Of a DNA stretch of 64,000 nucleotides, positions 26,205 to 34,812 are shown piece after piece. Source of the DNA: Phycisphaerales bacterium (lineage in GTDB: Bacteria > Planctomycetota > Phycisphaerae > UBA1845). The notes beneath the pieces were generated by a model, which worked only from the letters and a program-made list of their open reading frames with translations, ran no database searches and was not told where the DNA came from. Each line of letters opens with the position of its first letter. The stretch's first letter is position 1. The stretch is taken from contig JADZBE010000007.1 in the NCBI GenBank assembly GCA_020852275.1, positions 310,001 to 374,000 on the forward strand, written 5' to 3'. The position numbers and the translations under genes were made by a program.

Positions 26205-27422
26205 ATGTTGGGTTTGGGAGCGAAGAAGGTTGTTGTCGCCATGAGTGGGGGGGTGGACTCCTCCGTGACCGCCGCCTTGCTGGTTGAGCAAGGTTATGAG
26301 GTGGTGGGTTTGTTCATGCGCCTGGGCGGCGCGACGGGGGACGCCCCGGCGGGGGTCGCACCCCACGGCGCGGAGCCACTCTCGCGGCGGGCGCATCAAG
26401 GTTGCTGCAGCGCCGCCGACGCGGCCGACGCGCGGTTCGTCGCGGGCATGTTGGGCGTTCCGTTCTACGCGCTGAACTTCCGCGAGGATTTTGACCGCAT
26501 CATCGAGGGCTTCGCCGACGAGTACGCCGCCGGGCGCACGCCGAACCCGTGCGTCGAGTGCAACAACCAGCTTAAGTTCGGCCGGCTGATCGAGTACGCG
26601 GACGCTGTCGGCGCGGAGTTCGTCGCCACCGGGCACTACGCGCGTCTGGGGCGCAGGGATGGGCGCAACGTCTTGAGTCGCGCCGCGGATGCCGCCAAGG
26701 ACCAGTCGTACTTCCTGTTCGGTTTGGATCGCCGCGCGCTGGATCGCGTGGTGTTTCCGCTGGGCGGCATGACCAAGGACGAGGTCCGTCGCGTTGCGCG
26801 CGAGCGAGGTTTTCCCAACTGCGACAAGCCGGACTCGGTGGAGATCTGCTTCGTCCCGGAGCGCGATTACGCGAGCGTCGTCCGCCAGCGCCGCCCGGAG
26901 AGTTTCCGCGAAGGGGACGTGATTGATTCGGAGGGGCGGGTCATCGGGCGTCATTCGGGCATCCCGGGCTACACCATCGGCCAGCGTCGCGGGCTGGGCA
27001 TCGCCCTCGGCGAGCCGGCCTACGTGACGCGCCTCAACGTGCTCGACAACACGGTGACCCTGGGGCCGCGCGGGGACTTGCTGTCGCGCGGGCTGCTGGC
27101 CGACCGCGCCAACTTCCTGATTGACGCGCCGGACGCGTTCCGCGCCGACGTGAAGATCCGTTATCTGCACCGCGCCGCGCCGGCAAGCGTGGAGCGCCTC
27201 GATGAGTGCCACGTGCGCGTCACCTTCGACGAGCCGCAGTCCGCCGTCACGCCCGGCCAGGCGACCGTTTTTTATGAAGGCGGCGTCGTGCTGGGCGGCG
27301 CGTGGATCACCGCCGCCACGGGGTCCGGCGCTGCGAATGGCGGCAGCGCCGACAGCGCCCCCGGCAACACTGGCAGCGGCGCTGACGCGGCGGGAACGCA
27401 CTTTTGCCCGTCCTCATCATGA
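26205..27422 (+). CDS. mnmA: tRNA-specific 2-thiouridylase MnmA
   Basis: A 405-aa enzyme that thiolates U34 of Lys, Glu and Gln tRNAs. The P-loop VVVAMSGGVDSSV begins at residue 8. The catalytic Cys lies in NPCVECN (about residue 115), and the second active Cys in VEICFV (about 222), where the family usually has SQDICF. GIPGYTIGQRRGLG marks the tRNA-binding middle domain. The last 35 residues are a Gly/Ala/Ser-rich tail beyond the family's usual end. Start ATG 26205 has GGGAG before it. Its stop overlaps the ATG of the next gene (ATGA), which implies translational coupling. Confidence 0.93.
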   Translation: MLGLGAKKVVVAMSGGVDSSVTAALLVEQGYEVVGLFMRLGGATGDAPAGVAPHGAEPLSRRAHQGCCSAADAADARFVAGMLGVPFYALNFREDFDRIIEGFADEYAAGRTPNPCVECNNQLKFGRLIEYADAVGAEFVATGHYARLGRRDGRNVLSRAADAAKDQSYFLFGLDRRALDRVVFPLGGMTKDEVRRVARERGFPNCDKPDSVEICFVPERDYASVVRQRRPESFREGDVIDSEGRVIGRHSGIPGYTIGQRRGLGIALGEPAYVTRLNVLDNTVTLGPRGDLLSRGLLADRANFLIDAPDAFRADVKIRYLHRAAPASVERLDECHVRVTFDEPQSAVTPGQATVFYEGGVVLGGAWITAATGSGAANGGSADSAPGNTGSGADAAGTHFCPSSS

Positions 27423-28507
27423 CCGCGCGGTCCGCGCCACCGCCGCACGAACGCGCGAGTAGCCCTCGACTGCTCGTGCTTCACGCCGGCGCGCTGGGCG
27501 ACCTGATCCTGACTCTGCACTTTCTTGATCGAGCTCGTTTGGAGGTTCCGTGTGCGATCACGCTGGTTGCGCGCTCCCCGTGGAGTCTCTGGGCGGCGAG
27601 GCAAGGGCTGGTCGATGCCGCCTGGCTGATGGATCGCCTGGGATTCCACGCCGTCCACGGCGAGCCGCAGGACGTTCCAAGCTCGCTGCGGGAGTTTCTT
27701 GGCGCTTTTGATCACGTGCTGAGTTTTCTGGGCAGCCCCGAGGAATCCGTCTCGAAATGTCTCGGCGACATCGTCGGGCGCCGCCGGCTCACCTGCATCG
27801 ACCCGCGTCCCACCTTGCGCACGCTGCAATGGGGGACGCACATCGTCGAGCAGTGGAGGCAAAAGTGGCACAGTGCCACCTCTTTTCTGGAAAACGACTG
27901 GCATAAGCCTGCGAACTCAAGCGAGCGGCCGCATGGTGGTCTGCTCGTAGAAGCAAATACAACCGGCCATGAGACGAATGCCGAAGTTCCGCAGGAACCT
28001 ACATATTCCCTCTCTTCTTCTGCGAAACCCGCGTCATCTGCGGATAAATCTTGCCTTGGTGATCGGCGGATCGTGCTGCTGCATCCGGGCAGCGGGGGAT
28101 TGGCCAAGTGCCTACCGCTTGAAGTATTGGAACAGGTCGCGTCTGCGATCAGCGTGTGCGGCAACAGTTTCCATTGGATGATCGGACCGGACGAGATCGC
28201 GCGATTTGGCGAAGGCTTTGCGGACAGGCTCAGGAAAACAGCGCCGCTCGTGTTGGTAGCGCACCCTGACAAGGCCGCCGACGCAATTCGAGGGGCATCG
28301 GCATACATCGGGATGGACGCGGGGATGACGCACGTGGCCGCATTGCTTGGCGTGCCGACCCTGGCGCTGTTCGGCCCGACTGATTCGCGCGTGTGGCGTC
28401 CGCTGGGACCGTCGGTGCGGTGCGTAAGGTTCCCTCAGGAGGCGGAAAGTCTCGCTTCGTGGATGGAGAAGCTCTCTGCGGAATTGCAGGCGATGCAACT
28501 CACTTGA
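27419..28507 (+). CDS. GT9-family (heptosyltransferase-like) glycosyltransferase
   Basis: A 362-aa GT-B transferase of the lipopolysaccharide heptosyltransferase family. N-terminus LLVLHAGALGDLILTLHFL is the canonical GALGD motif; the C-terminal half has VLLHPGSGG.AKCLPLEVLEQ and the nucleotide-binding GMDAGMTHVAALLGVPTLALFGPTD. The ATG at 27419 overlaps the mnmA stop as ATGA. Between the two domains, about residues 150-215, is a Ser/Asn/Glu-rich insertion with lower GC than its surroundings and an internal GTGGCAC-a-GTGCCAC palindrome (27865), which I take to be a repeat-derived insert. Supports an LPS-like outer membrane. Confidence 0.82.
   Translation: MTARSAPPPHERASSPRLLVLHAGALGDLILTLHFLDRARLEVPCAITLVARSPWSLWAARQGLVDAAWLMDRLGFHAVHGEPQDVPSSLREFLGAFDHVLSFLGSPEESVSKCLGDIVGRRRLTCIDPRPTLRTLQWGTHIVEQWRQKWHSATSFLENDWHKPANSSERPHGGLLVEANTTGHETNAEVPQEPTYSLSSSAKPASSADKSCLGDRRIVLLHPGSGGLAKCLPLEVLEQVASAISVCGNSFHWMIGPDEIARFGEGFADRLRKTAPLVLVAHPDKAADAIRGASAYIGMDAGMTHVAALLGVPTLALFGPTDSRVWRPLGPSVRCVRFPQEAESLASWMEKLSAELQAMQLT
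27865..27879. repeat. GTGGCAC-a-GTGCCAC palindrome in GT9 gene
   Basis: Perfect 7-bp inverted repeat around a single A. GTGGCAC is the flank of many hairpin units elsewhere in the window. It lies at the start of the low-complexity insert of the glycosyltransferase. Confidence 0.6.
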
Positions 28508-28963
28508 GGCCCGGCGCGGCGCTGGTGGCGGGAAGTGCGCGCGGGTTGGAAGCCTGCGTTAGCGACCCCCATCGGCAATCGGAGACACAGCCAGGCTCGA
28601 CTCGCATTATTCTCAAAAGTGCGAAACAGGGGCTTCGCGGTGAAACCAAGCACTCCTGAGTCTTGAGACTCCCAATTGTCTCGTGCGGGCCTCTCAAAAG
28701 CAAGACCCAGTTTCGAGAATGCGGCGTGACGCCGGGGCCTCTTGAATCCCATGAACCGGAGAAGTCGACGCCCTGTCGCACACAACCGGCCTTGGTCAGC
28801 CTTTGATATCCGGACAACCTCCCGAGCGGTGATTTCACTCAGGAAGGCGAAAAACTGTACAATGGCGACAGTGATCGGGCAGGTAAGCCCGGCGATAGCA
28901 ATCCATGCAAAGTCGGCGAGGGAGTTGGGTTCCAACTCGAACGCCGAACCAAGGAGTGAGGTT
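28508..28963. other. Spacer, no gene recognised
   Basis: 456 bp between the GT9 gene and a secreted-protein gene. The frame is open through part of it but without family-like sequence. A GAGTTGG-gtt-CCAACTC hairpin (28922-28938) lies just before the ribosome site of the next gene and might affect its translation. Confidence 0.45.
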
Positions 28964-29884
28964 ATGGACCGCGCGGCATCCATGGCGATGCGCACCTGTG
29001 GGACGCATCAGAGCATCACATGCAAGAGTCTTGTCACAAGTCAGAAGAGAGCTTGCGGATGGGTGGTGAGTGTCTGGCTGGTGGTGGGAAGTGTGTGCGG
29101 CGGCGGCGCCACCGCCTCCACGTCGACATTCGACGAATTCGTTGAGGGAGCGCTGGATACCAGCTTTACTTCCGGGGGCGTCACGTTTTTTGACTTGGAC
29201 GACCGTGCGGGCGGGACAGGCATATTCACGATTGAACAAGCCGACGGCACGCTGTCGGGTCCGGGGTTCTCGCCGCCCAATGCCCTGGGCTTTGGAGGGT
29301 GGGTCCCCGGCCCGGACGCGGCCTTCAGCCAGTGCGGATCGTTCAAGTTCACGACGGGAAGCGTCCAGGACTACGCCTCGGTGGAGGTGTTCGAGTGGAT
29401 GAGTTACGCCGGCAACACGATCTCACTGGAGGCCTATCGCAACGGCGTGATGGTCAACAGCATGACCGTCGACATTCCGGGAAACTTCCAAATCAACCAC
29501 TGGAGTTTGACCGTTTCCGGCGTGGCGTTCGACACCCTCCGCGTCAACGGCGCGGGTCCCACCGACCGAGGCGTCTTCTTCGGCCTGGTGGACAATGTGC
29601 TCGTCAGCGGGTCCGGGGTGGTGTGCACCGGCAACGAGCAGATCAAGAAAGCGCGATGCGAGGACAGAACAGGCGCCAACCTGCTGAAGGTCATCCTGGT
29701 GGGAGGCCTCGCTGGCGACACCTTCACCGTGCGGCTCACCGACGGTTCCTCCAAGTCGGGCCTCATTAACTCAAGGGGGAAGGGCAAGGCGAAGTTCACC
29801 AACCGGCCGGCAGGGGACGCTGGAACGGTCACGGCGGAGTGGGGCTGCGGAGCGGTGGATGAGAGGACATATTCCTGCCCCTAG
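28964..29884 (+). CDS. Secreted protein with shared C-terminal Cys domain
   Basis: A 306-aa exported protein of unknown function. The signal sequence has a long charged n-region then ACGWVVSVWLVVGSVCGGGATAS (about 30-52). The central domain (about 55-220) is all-beta in look: FDEFVEGALDTSFTSGGVTFFDLD and later GNTISLEAYRNGVMVNSMTV and GVFFGLVDNVLVS, resembling jelly-roll domains of exported planctomycete and PEP-CTERM-type proteins. From Cys221 to the end it carries the Cys-rich domain of the cupredoxin at 17410, subtype with GKGKAKF. ATG 28964 follows AAGGAGTGAG. No copper or catalytic motif is visible. Confidence 0.72.
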   Translation: MDRAASMAMRTCGTHQSITCKSLVTSQKRACGWVVSVWLVVGSVCGGGATASTSTFDEFVEGALDTSFTSGGVTFFDLDDRAGGTGIFTIEQADGTLSGPGFSPPNALGFGGWVPGPDAAFSQCGSFKFTTGSVQDYASVEVFEWMSYAGNTISLEAYRNGVMVNSMTVDIPGNFQINHWSLTVSGVAFDTLRVNGAGPTDRGVFFGLVDNVLVSGSGVVCTGNEQIKKARCEDRTGANLLKVILVGGLAGDTFTVRLTDGSSKSGLINSRGKGKAKFTNRPAGDAGTVTAEWGCGAVDERTYSCP

Positions 29885-29895
29885 CTGCCTGAGGT

Positions 29896-30021
29896 GAAAC
29901 TCGAAACCGGTCAAGGCGCCCGTCACCCCCGCGCAAGCGGGGGTGCGGTTCGCCTTGGAAAGCCGTTTGATTCGTGCCTGCTCGCGCGCTACGGACTGGA
30001 TTGCAGCCTGCGCGGGAATGG
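29896..30021. repeat. 130-bp composite palindromic element, copy 2 (inverted)
   Basis: Reads tail first: GAAACTCGAAACCGG, then CCGTCACCCCCGCGCAAGCG, a spacer, then GGATTGCAGCCTGCGCGGGA. It lies between two convergent genes. Confidence 0.75.
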
Positions 30022-30047
30022 CTGGCGCTGCCATTCACGGCGGAACG

Positions 30048-31406
30048 TCACCCGACCAGTCGACGATACACAAGACCCAGCAGCGCGCTTCCCAGAATGA
30101 CGGGGATGAGATTCCACTTGAGCCGGGTCAAGGCGAGCAGCGCCGCCGCGCCAACCAGGATGGCGAAGACATCCACGCCGCCGGCTTTCGGGAGCACGAC
30201 CTGCAGGGCGAACCAGACCGCCAGGTTGAGGACCACGCCCACGACGGCGGCCGTGATCGCCGAGAGCGCTGCGCTGAGCGTGGCGCTGCCGCGCAGGCGC
30301 TCGATGTACGGGGCGCCCAGGAAGATCCACAGGAAGCAGGGCGCGAAGGTGACCCACGTGGTCATGAGTGCCGCAAGCGTGGCATTCAGCAGCGGCGGCG
30401 CGACGCCGGGCTGATGATACCCGCCGAGGAAGCCGACCCACTGCACCACCATGATGAGCGGTCCCGGCGTCGTCTCCGCAAGCCCCAGCCCATCAAGCAT
30501 CTGAGGTCCGGTCAGCCACTCAAACCGCTCCACCGCCTGCTGCGCGACGTAGGGCAGCACGGCATATGCGCCGCCAAACGTCACCATTGCCGCCTTGCTG
30601 AAGAACAGCCCCACCTTCACCAGGACGTCGTCCCATCCGCGCCACCCCGCAGCGGCCAGAACCGGCGCCCACCACAGCGCCCCCGCGACCAGAATGACTC
30701 GGGCGGCTCGACCCAGCGAAGGGCGCGCATGGTCGGGCGACTCGTGGTGATCGGCAAGGACCGCCGCGCCCGGCGATGCCCCGCCGTGTCCGCGGATGAC
30801 CACGAACAGGTCCGCTCGGACGCGCGATCCGATCAGCCCGATCAAGCCCGCGCCGAGAACAATGACGGGAAACGGAACTCTGAAGAAGTAGATGGCCACG
30901 AACGCCAGCCCGGCGAGGCTCCACATGACGCCGTTCTTGAGCGCCTTGCCGCCGATGCGCCACACGGCCGCCGCGACGACGGCCATGACCGCCGGCTTCA
31001 ATCCGTAGAAAAGCGACTCCACCCAGGCGACCTGCCCATAGGTGACATACACGTACGACAACGTCCAGAGGATGAACACCGCGGGAAGCACAAAGAGCGT
31101 CCCCGCCACGATCCCGCCGAGGGTGCGGTGGAGAAGCCAGCCGATGTAGATGGCGAGCTGCTGCGCCTCGGGACCGGGGAGCAACATGCAGTAATTCAGC
31201 GCGTGGAGAAAGCGTGATTCGCTGATCCAGCGTTTCCTCTCAACCAGCTCCTCGTGCATGATGGCGATCTGCCCCGTCGGTCCGCCGAAGCTGATGAACC
31301 CGAGCTTGAGCCAGAAGCGCAAGGCCTCGCCGAAGGAGGGATGCGACGCGCTCGGGTTCGTTCCGGCCACATCCATATGGACTGGTTCGGTCGGAGTTAG
31401 AGTCAT
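30048..31406 (-). CDS. chrA: Chromate transporter (ChrA, long-chain)
   Basis: A 452-aa polytopic membrane protein with two CHR domains in tandem. Domain 1 opens with FWLKLGFISFGGPTGQIAIMHEELVERKRW and domain 2 with LFFSKAAMVTFGGAYAVLPYVAQQAVERF, each with the family FGG motif, followed by TPGPxAxQ-like sequences (LLPGPEAQQLAIYIG and TTPGPLIMVVQWVGF). About ten to twelve membrane segments are visible. The family is known for chromate efflux, though many environmental members have no proven substrate. Start ATG 31406 (MTLTPTEP) is preferred; the far longer open frame upstream runs through the neighbouring gene and is spurious. The gene ends next to repeat copy 2. Confidence 0.88.
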   Translation of the reverse strand: MTLTPTEPVHMDVAGTNPSASHPSFGEALRFWLKLGFISFGGPTGQIAIMHEELVERKRWISESRFLHALNYCMLLPGPEAQQLAIYIGWLLHRTLGGIVAGTLFVLPAVFILWTLSYVYVTYGQVAWVESLFYGLKPAVMAVVAAAVWRIGGKALKNGVMWSLAGLAFVAIYFFRVPFPVIVLGAGLIGLIGSRVRADLFVVIRGHGGASPGAAVLADHHESPDHARPSLGRAARVILVAGALWWAPVLAAAGWRGWDDVLVKVGLFFSKAAMVTFGGAYAVLPYVAQQAVERFEWLTGPQMLDGLGLAETTPGPLIMVVQWVGFLGGYHQPGVAPPLLNATLAALMTTWVTFAPCFLWIFLGAPYIERLRGSATLSAALSAITAAVVGVVLNLAVWFALQVVLPKAGGVDVFAILVGAAALLALTRLKWNLIPVILGSALLGLVYRRLVG

Positions 31407-31799
31407 GCAGGAAGTGTATTGTCCGCGCAGGGCGACAGAAAGCTCATGGCAAGGCTTGGGGGCTGCACGAAAACCAGACCTGTCAGGAAATCCCACCTGA
31501 TGTGATTCGCATGTGCCCGGAAATCCAGTCATGGCGGCCGACACGCCGGCACCGGCGATGGTCCCGGCAGCGCTATCCGTGGTCGGCGCTTTGATACCGC
31601 CGATTTTCCCGAATCCAGGCGCGAACGCATTCGCCCTCGCTTGCGCCTCGGGTTCTGAACCCGCAGCGCAAGCCAGGGATCGCGCTCTGAACCCGCAGCG
31701 CGAGCAAGGGTCCGCCGCTTGCCTGCTTGCTCCTGCTCCGCGTCGAATGCAGAATGGCGTCGTTCGGGAAGCATCCAAGTGAAACCGGAAGGAGCCATC
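31407..31799. other. Divergent spacer with CGGGTTCTGAA phrases
   Basis: 393 bp between chrA and the PQQ-type gene. Includes the phrase cluster at 31634-31710 and presumably two promoters. No gene is supported. Confidence 0.5.
31634..31710. repeat. Three TTCTGAACCCGCAGCGC phrases
   Basis: One inverted and two direct copies packed in 77 bp: CCCTCGCTTGCGCCTCGGGT, then TTCTGAACCCGCAGCGCAAG and CTGAACCCGCAGCGCGAGCA. They match the inverted pair at 3703-3859. Confidence 0.75.
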
Positions 31800-33005
31800 A
31801 TGTCGCACGGTCGAATTGCATTGTGCCGGGGATTTCTGCTGCTCGCGGGCGTGGCGCCCTCCGCGATGGCGGAGGACTGGCCCAACTTTCGGGGTCCGCG
31901 TTTCGACGGCAAGAGCGTGGAGACCGGGCTGAAACTCGCCTGGACGGAGCCGATCCCAATGCTCTGGGAGCAGAAGCTCGGGCCGGCGTACAGCTCGTTC
32001 GCCGTGGTGGGCGACCGCGTTTACACGTGCGGCCAACTTGAAAAGCAGCAGACGCTCGTGTGCCTCGACGCGGCCACGGGGGCGACCAAGTGGCAGTTTC
32101 CGATCGAGAAGGAGTGGGTGCAGAACACGTGGGACGGGCCGCGCGCCACGCCGACGGTGCATGAGGGAAAGGTGTACGTGGTCGGCGCGCATGGGCGACT
32201 CGTGTGCGTCAGCGCGGAAGACGGCAAGCTCGTCTGGGAAAAGCAGTTCAACCACGTGCCGCAGTGGGGTTACGCCGGCTCCGTGCTGATCGAGGGCAAT
32301 CTGGCGGTCACTTCGGGCGGCAAGGACCAGGGCGCGCTGCTCGCGCTGGACAAGAGCACGGGCAAGGAGGTGTGGAAGGCGGGAGACGACCCGTCCGGCT
32401 ACGCCACGCCGTACCCGTTTACGTTTGCTGGCAAGCGGTACATCGTGAGCATGACCGGCGCTTCCGCGATGATCGTCGAAGCCGCATCCGGCAAGCTTGC
32501 CTTGCACATGCCGTGGAAGACGGCCTACGACGTCAACGCCGCGTCGCCGATTTTCCACGATGGCCACCTGTTCCTCTCATCGGGTTACGACACCGGGTGT
32601 GGCGTGTTCAAGCTCGAAGCCAAGGGAGAGGAGCTTGCGGCTAGCGAGGTATGGCGCAGCAAGGTGCTGCTCAACAAGTTTCAGACGTGCCTGCTGCACG
32701 AGGGGAAGCTCTACGGCAGCGACCAGAACTCGCTGGCGTGCGTGGACTTCATGACCGGCAAGGAAGATTGGCGGATGCGGGGGCTGAAGGACGGCACCCT
32801 CATCCTGGTCGAGGGTCATCTCCTGTTCCTCGGTTCGGATGGAACGCTGAAGATCGCCAAGGCGTCCGCCGAGAAGTTCGAGCCGGGCACGAGCGCGCAG
32901 GTGCTGGCCGCCCGGTGCTGGACGGTCTCGGTGCTGAACAACGGACGCCTGTTTGCCCGGGACAATGTGGATCGGGTGGTTTGCTTCGACCTGAAGGCGA
33001 AGTGA
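31800..33005 (+). CDS. Exported PQQ-type beta-propeller protein
   Basis: A 401-aa protein with signal peptide (about 1-24, GFLLLAGVAPSAMA) and an eight-bladed PQQ/WD-like propeller. Repeated blade strands of the form VYVVGAHGRLVCVSAEDGKLVWEK and LLALDKSTGKEVWKA are visible. It opens with EDWPNFRGPRFDGKS, the typical start of planctomycete outer-membrane-assembly-like propellers. No PQQ-binding or catalytic residues of alcohol dehydrogenases are evident, so it is probably a scaffold or binding protein. ATG 31800 has GGAAGGAG upstream. Confidence 0.8.
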   Translation: MSHGRIALCRGFLLLAGVAPSAMAEDWPNFRGPRFDGKSVETGLKLAWTEPIPMLWEQKLGPAYSSFAVVGDRVYTCGQLEKQQTLVCLDAATGATKWQFPIEKEWVQNTWDGPRATPTVHEGKVYVVGAHGRLVCVSAEDGKLVWEKQFNHVPQWGYAGSVLIEGNLAVTSGGKDQGALLALDKSTGKEVWKAGDDPSGYATPYPFTFAGKRYIVSMTGASAMIVEAASGKLALHMPWKTAYDVNAASPIFHDGHLFLSSGYDTGCGVFKLEAKGEELAASEVWRSKVLLNKFQTCLLHEGKLYGSDQNSLACVDFMTGKEDWRMRGLKDGTLILVEGHLLFLGSDGTLKIAKASAEKFEPGTSAQVLAARCWTVSVLNNGRLFARDNVDRVVCFDLKAK

Positions 33006-33454
33006 TGCACTGGGGCGATCGGGCCGGCCAGAATTCATGCCGTAGGGCGGGCTATGCCCGCCGGTCCAAGTGAGGAACCGTCGGCGGCGGGCATAGATCA
33101 CCGCACCCGGTAGAGGGAGCGGAGAGATCGCGGAGCAGGGCGCGGCTTCCGTTCCACGCTGGGCTGGTTGACACAGACGCCTTCCCCCTGCCCGCTCCCG
33201 AGGGGAGGGGGGATTGCCTCGCGCGTTTAGCCTCCTGCGTCTGGCCCCACGAGGGCAGCCTCCCTTCGTCACCTGCTTACGCACTTGGCAACACGCTCAC
33301 GCTGAGTGCAGCGAGAGCATGCCACCCGGCCATCAGACCGGATGAAAAAATTCAGCCGGACCGCGAAGGGCCGTGCTTGACGGGAGGAGGCTGGGGGGTA
33401 AACTGCCCGGTCTTTAGCGAATCTGGAACGAAGCGAGATCGGAGCGCAGGGAAC
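33006..33454. other. Spacer before rplM
   Basis: 449 bp with a GGCGGGC-tat-GCCCGCC hairpin (33046-33062) and no supported gene. It should contain the promoter and leader of the ribosomal protein operon; I could not recognise a known L13 leader structure. Confidence 0.45.
33046..33062. repeat. Triloop hairpin GGCGGGC-tat-GCCCGCC
   Basis: Perfect 7-bp stem preceded by CGTAG. Same family as 25-43 and 33962-34006. Confidence 0.7.
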
Positions 33455-33898
33455 ATGCCCGCGGGCAGACAATCATCGTATCTGGCGAAACCGGCGGAAG
33501 TCAGCCGTGAGTGGTTGCACGTGGACGCCGAGGGAAAGGTCTTGGGGCGGCTGGCGGTGGACATCGCCAACGTGCTGATGGGCAAGCACAAGCCCACGTA
33601 CACGGCGCACGTGGACACTGGCGATTTCGTCGTCGTGACCAATGCCCACAAGTTCAAGCTTACCGGCCGCAAGGCGGACGAGATGAAGTACGACCGGTAC
33701 ACGTACCACTACGGCGGCGGTCGGTCGACGAGCTTTCGGGAAATGATGGCGCGGCACCCGGAGCGCGTCATCCGCTTCGCCGTGCAGCGCATGCTGCCCA
33801 AAACGGCGATGGGCGACCGGATGCTCAAGAAGCTGAAGGTGTACGCGTCGGACACGCATCCACATACGAATCATGACTTGAAGCCTTGGCGGTCCTGA
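33455..33898 (+). CDS. rplM: 50S ribosomal protein L13
   Basis: A 147-aa ribosomal protein of the large subunit. The conserved WLHVDAEGKVLGRLAVDIANVLMGKHKPTY opens the domain, with DFVVVTNAHKFKLTGRKADE and the C-terminal RMLPKTAMGDRMLKKLKVYA. Start ATG 33455 (AGGGAA before it) matches family length; the longer frame adds spacer sequence. It is followed by rpsI in the usual L13-S9 order, but the two are separated by 206 bp carrying repeats rather than the usual short gap. Confidence 0.97.
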   Translation: MPAGRQSSYLAKPAEVSREWLHVDAEGKVLGRLAVDIANVLMGKHKPTYTAHVDTGDFVVVTNAHKFKLTGRKADEMKYDRYTYHYGGGRSTSFREMMARHPERVIRFAVQRMLPKTAMGDRMLKKLKVYASDTHPHTNHDLKPWRS

Positions 33899-33961
33899 AA
33901 ATCGTCCCGCTGCGACTCTTGCGGGAGGACCATGCCTGTCGCGAAACGCTGCGGGGCAAGA

Positions 33962-34006
33962 GGCGGGCACAGCCCGCCCTACGACCAGAGGCGGGCACAG
34001 CCTGCC
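33962..34006. repeat. Two GGCGGGC-aca-GCCCGCC hairpins
   Basis: 33962-33978 is perfect; 33990-34006 has one change (GCCTGCC). They are 11 bp apart in the rplM-rpsI gap, so they would fold in the co-transcript. Confidence 0.75.
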
Positions 34007-34104
34007 TTGCGAGAGGGTTTGGCTCACGAGTGGGAGTCTGAAGCGCCGTGAAAGACGGTGCGGCGGATTGCGCCCCTGACGACGAAGGAAGGAGATACGG
34101 CACG

Positions 34105-34644
34105 GTGGCGATGGATTTCAAGAAGCGTGGTGATCGACGTGACGGTCGTCGCGGGCGGGATTTCGATTCCGATCGCTCCGGTCCTCCGCCGGTGGTGGAG
34201 CACGCACCGATTCCGGTGCCGGCTTTCAACGGCGCCGCGTTCGATGCGGCCAAGAAGTATGGATATGTGTGGGGCACGGGGCGTCGCAAGACGTCGGTGG
34301 CTCGAGTTCGCGTCCGCCCCGGCACGGGTACGGTGAAGATCAACGGGCGCGAGGTGGAGGAGTACTTCCACGTCGAGCGCGACCGCCGTGCCGTGTGGAT
34401 GCCCCTGGAAGTGACCGAGACCAAGAAACACCTCGACGTGTTTATCAGCGTGGGCGGTGGCGGGACCACCGGGCAGGCCGGCGCCATCCTGCTGGGCATC
34501 GCGCGGGCGATCCGCACGGGCAACCTGGAGTATGAACCGCTGCTGCGCGACAAGGGGCTGCTCACGCGGGATTCGCGGAAGGTGGAACGCAAGAAGTACG
34601 GGCGTCCGGGCGCGCGTAAGCGGTTCCAGTTCTCCAAGCGCTAG
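34105..34644 (+). CDS. rpsI: 30S ribosomal protein S9 with N-terminal extension
   Basis: A 179-aa S9 from GTG 34105 (AGGAAGGAGA 10 nt upstream); ATG 34111 is an alternative. The normal S9 domain begins near residue 55 at YVWGTGRRKTSVARVRV and ends with the canonical KKYGRPGARKRFQFSKR, whose C-terminal Lys-Arg tail reaches the P-site tRNA. The first 50 residues are an unusual charged extension (KKRGDRRDGRRGRDFDSDR, then Pro-rich) not present in typical bacterial S9 of about 130 aa. It might bind rRNA on the solvent side of the 30S head. Confidence 0.95.
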   Translation: MAMDFKKRGDRRDGRRGRDFDSDRSGPPPVVEHAPIPVPAFNGAAFDAAKKYGYVWGTGRRKTSVARVRVRPGTGTVKINGREVEEYFHVERDRRAVWMPLEVTETKKHLDVFISVGGGGTTGQAGAILLGIARAIRTGNLEYEPLLRDKGLLTRDSRKVERKKYGRPGARKRFQFSKR

Positions 34645-34812
34645 ACGGCCCAGGCCGGCGGTTGGGACTCTCGCGGCGCGGATGGGAACGCATCCGTTCT
34701 CGGAGGGGAAGAGCGCTTCCCCGGCCTTTCCATTACGGGGAGGGCGGCACGCGACAGATTGAAGAATTCAGGGCAGGCCTCGCGTCTGCCCTTTTTCATT
34801 TGAGGGTCATCC

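Noticed and set aside
30048-32567. 839-aa frame running from chrA into the PQQ gene region
   Set aside because: Only the last 452 residues (from 31406) are ChrA; the rest overlaps the opposite-strand propeller gene and is Arg-rich.
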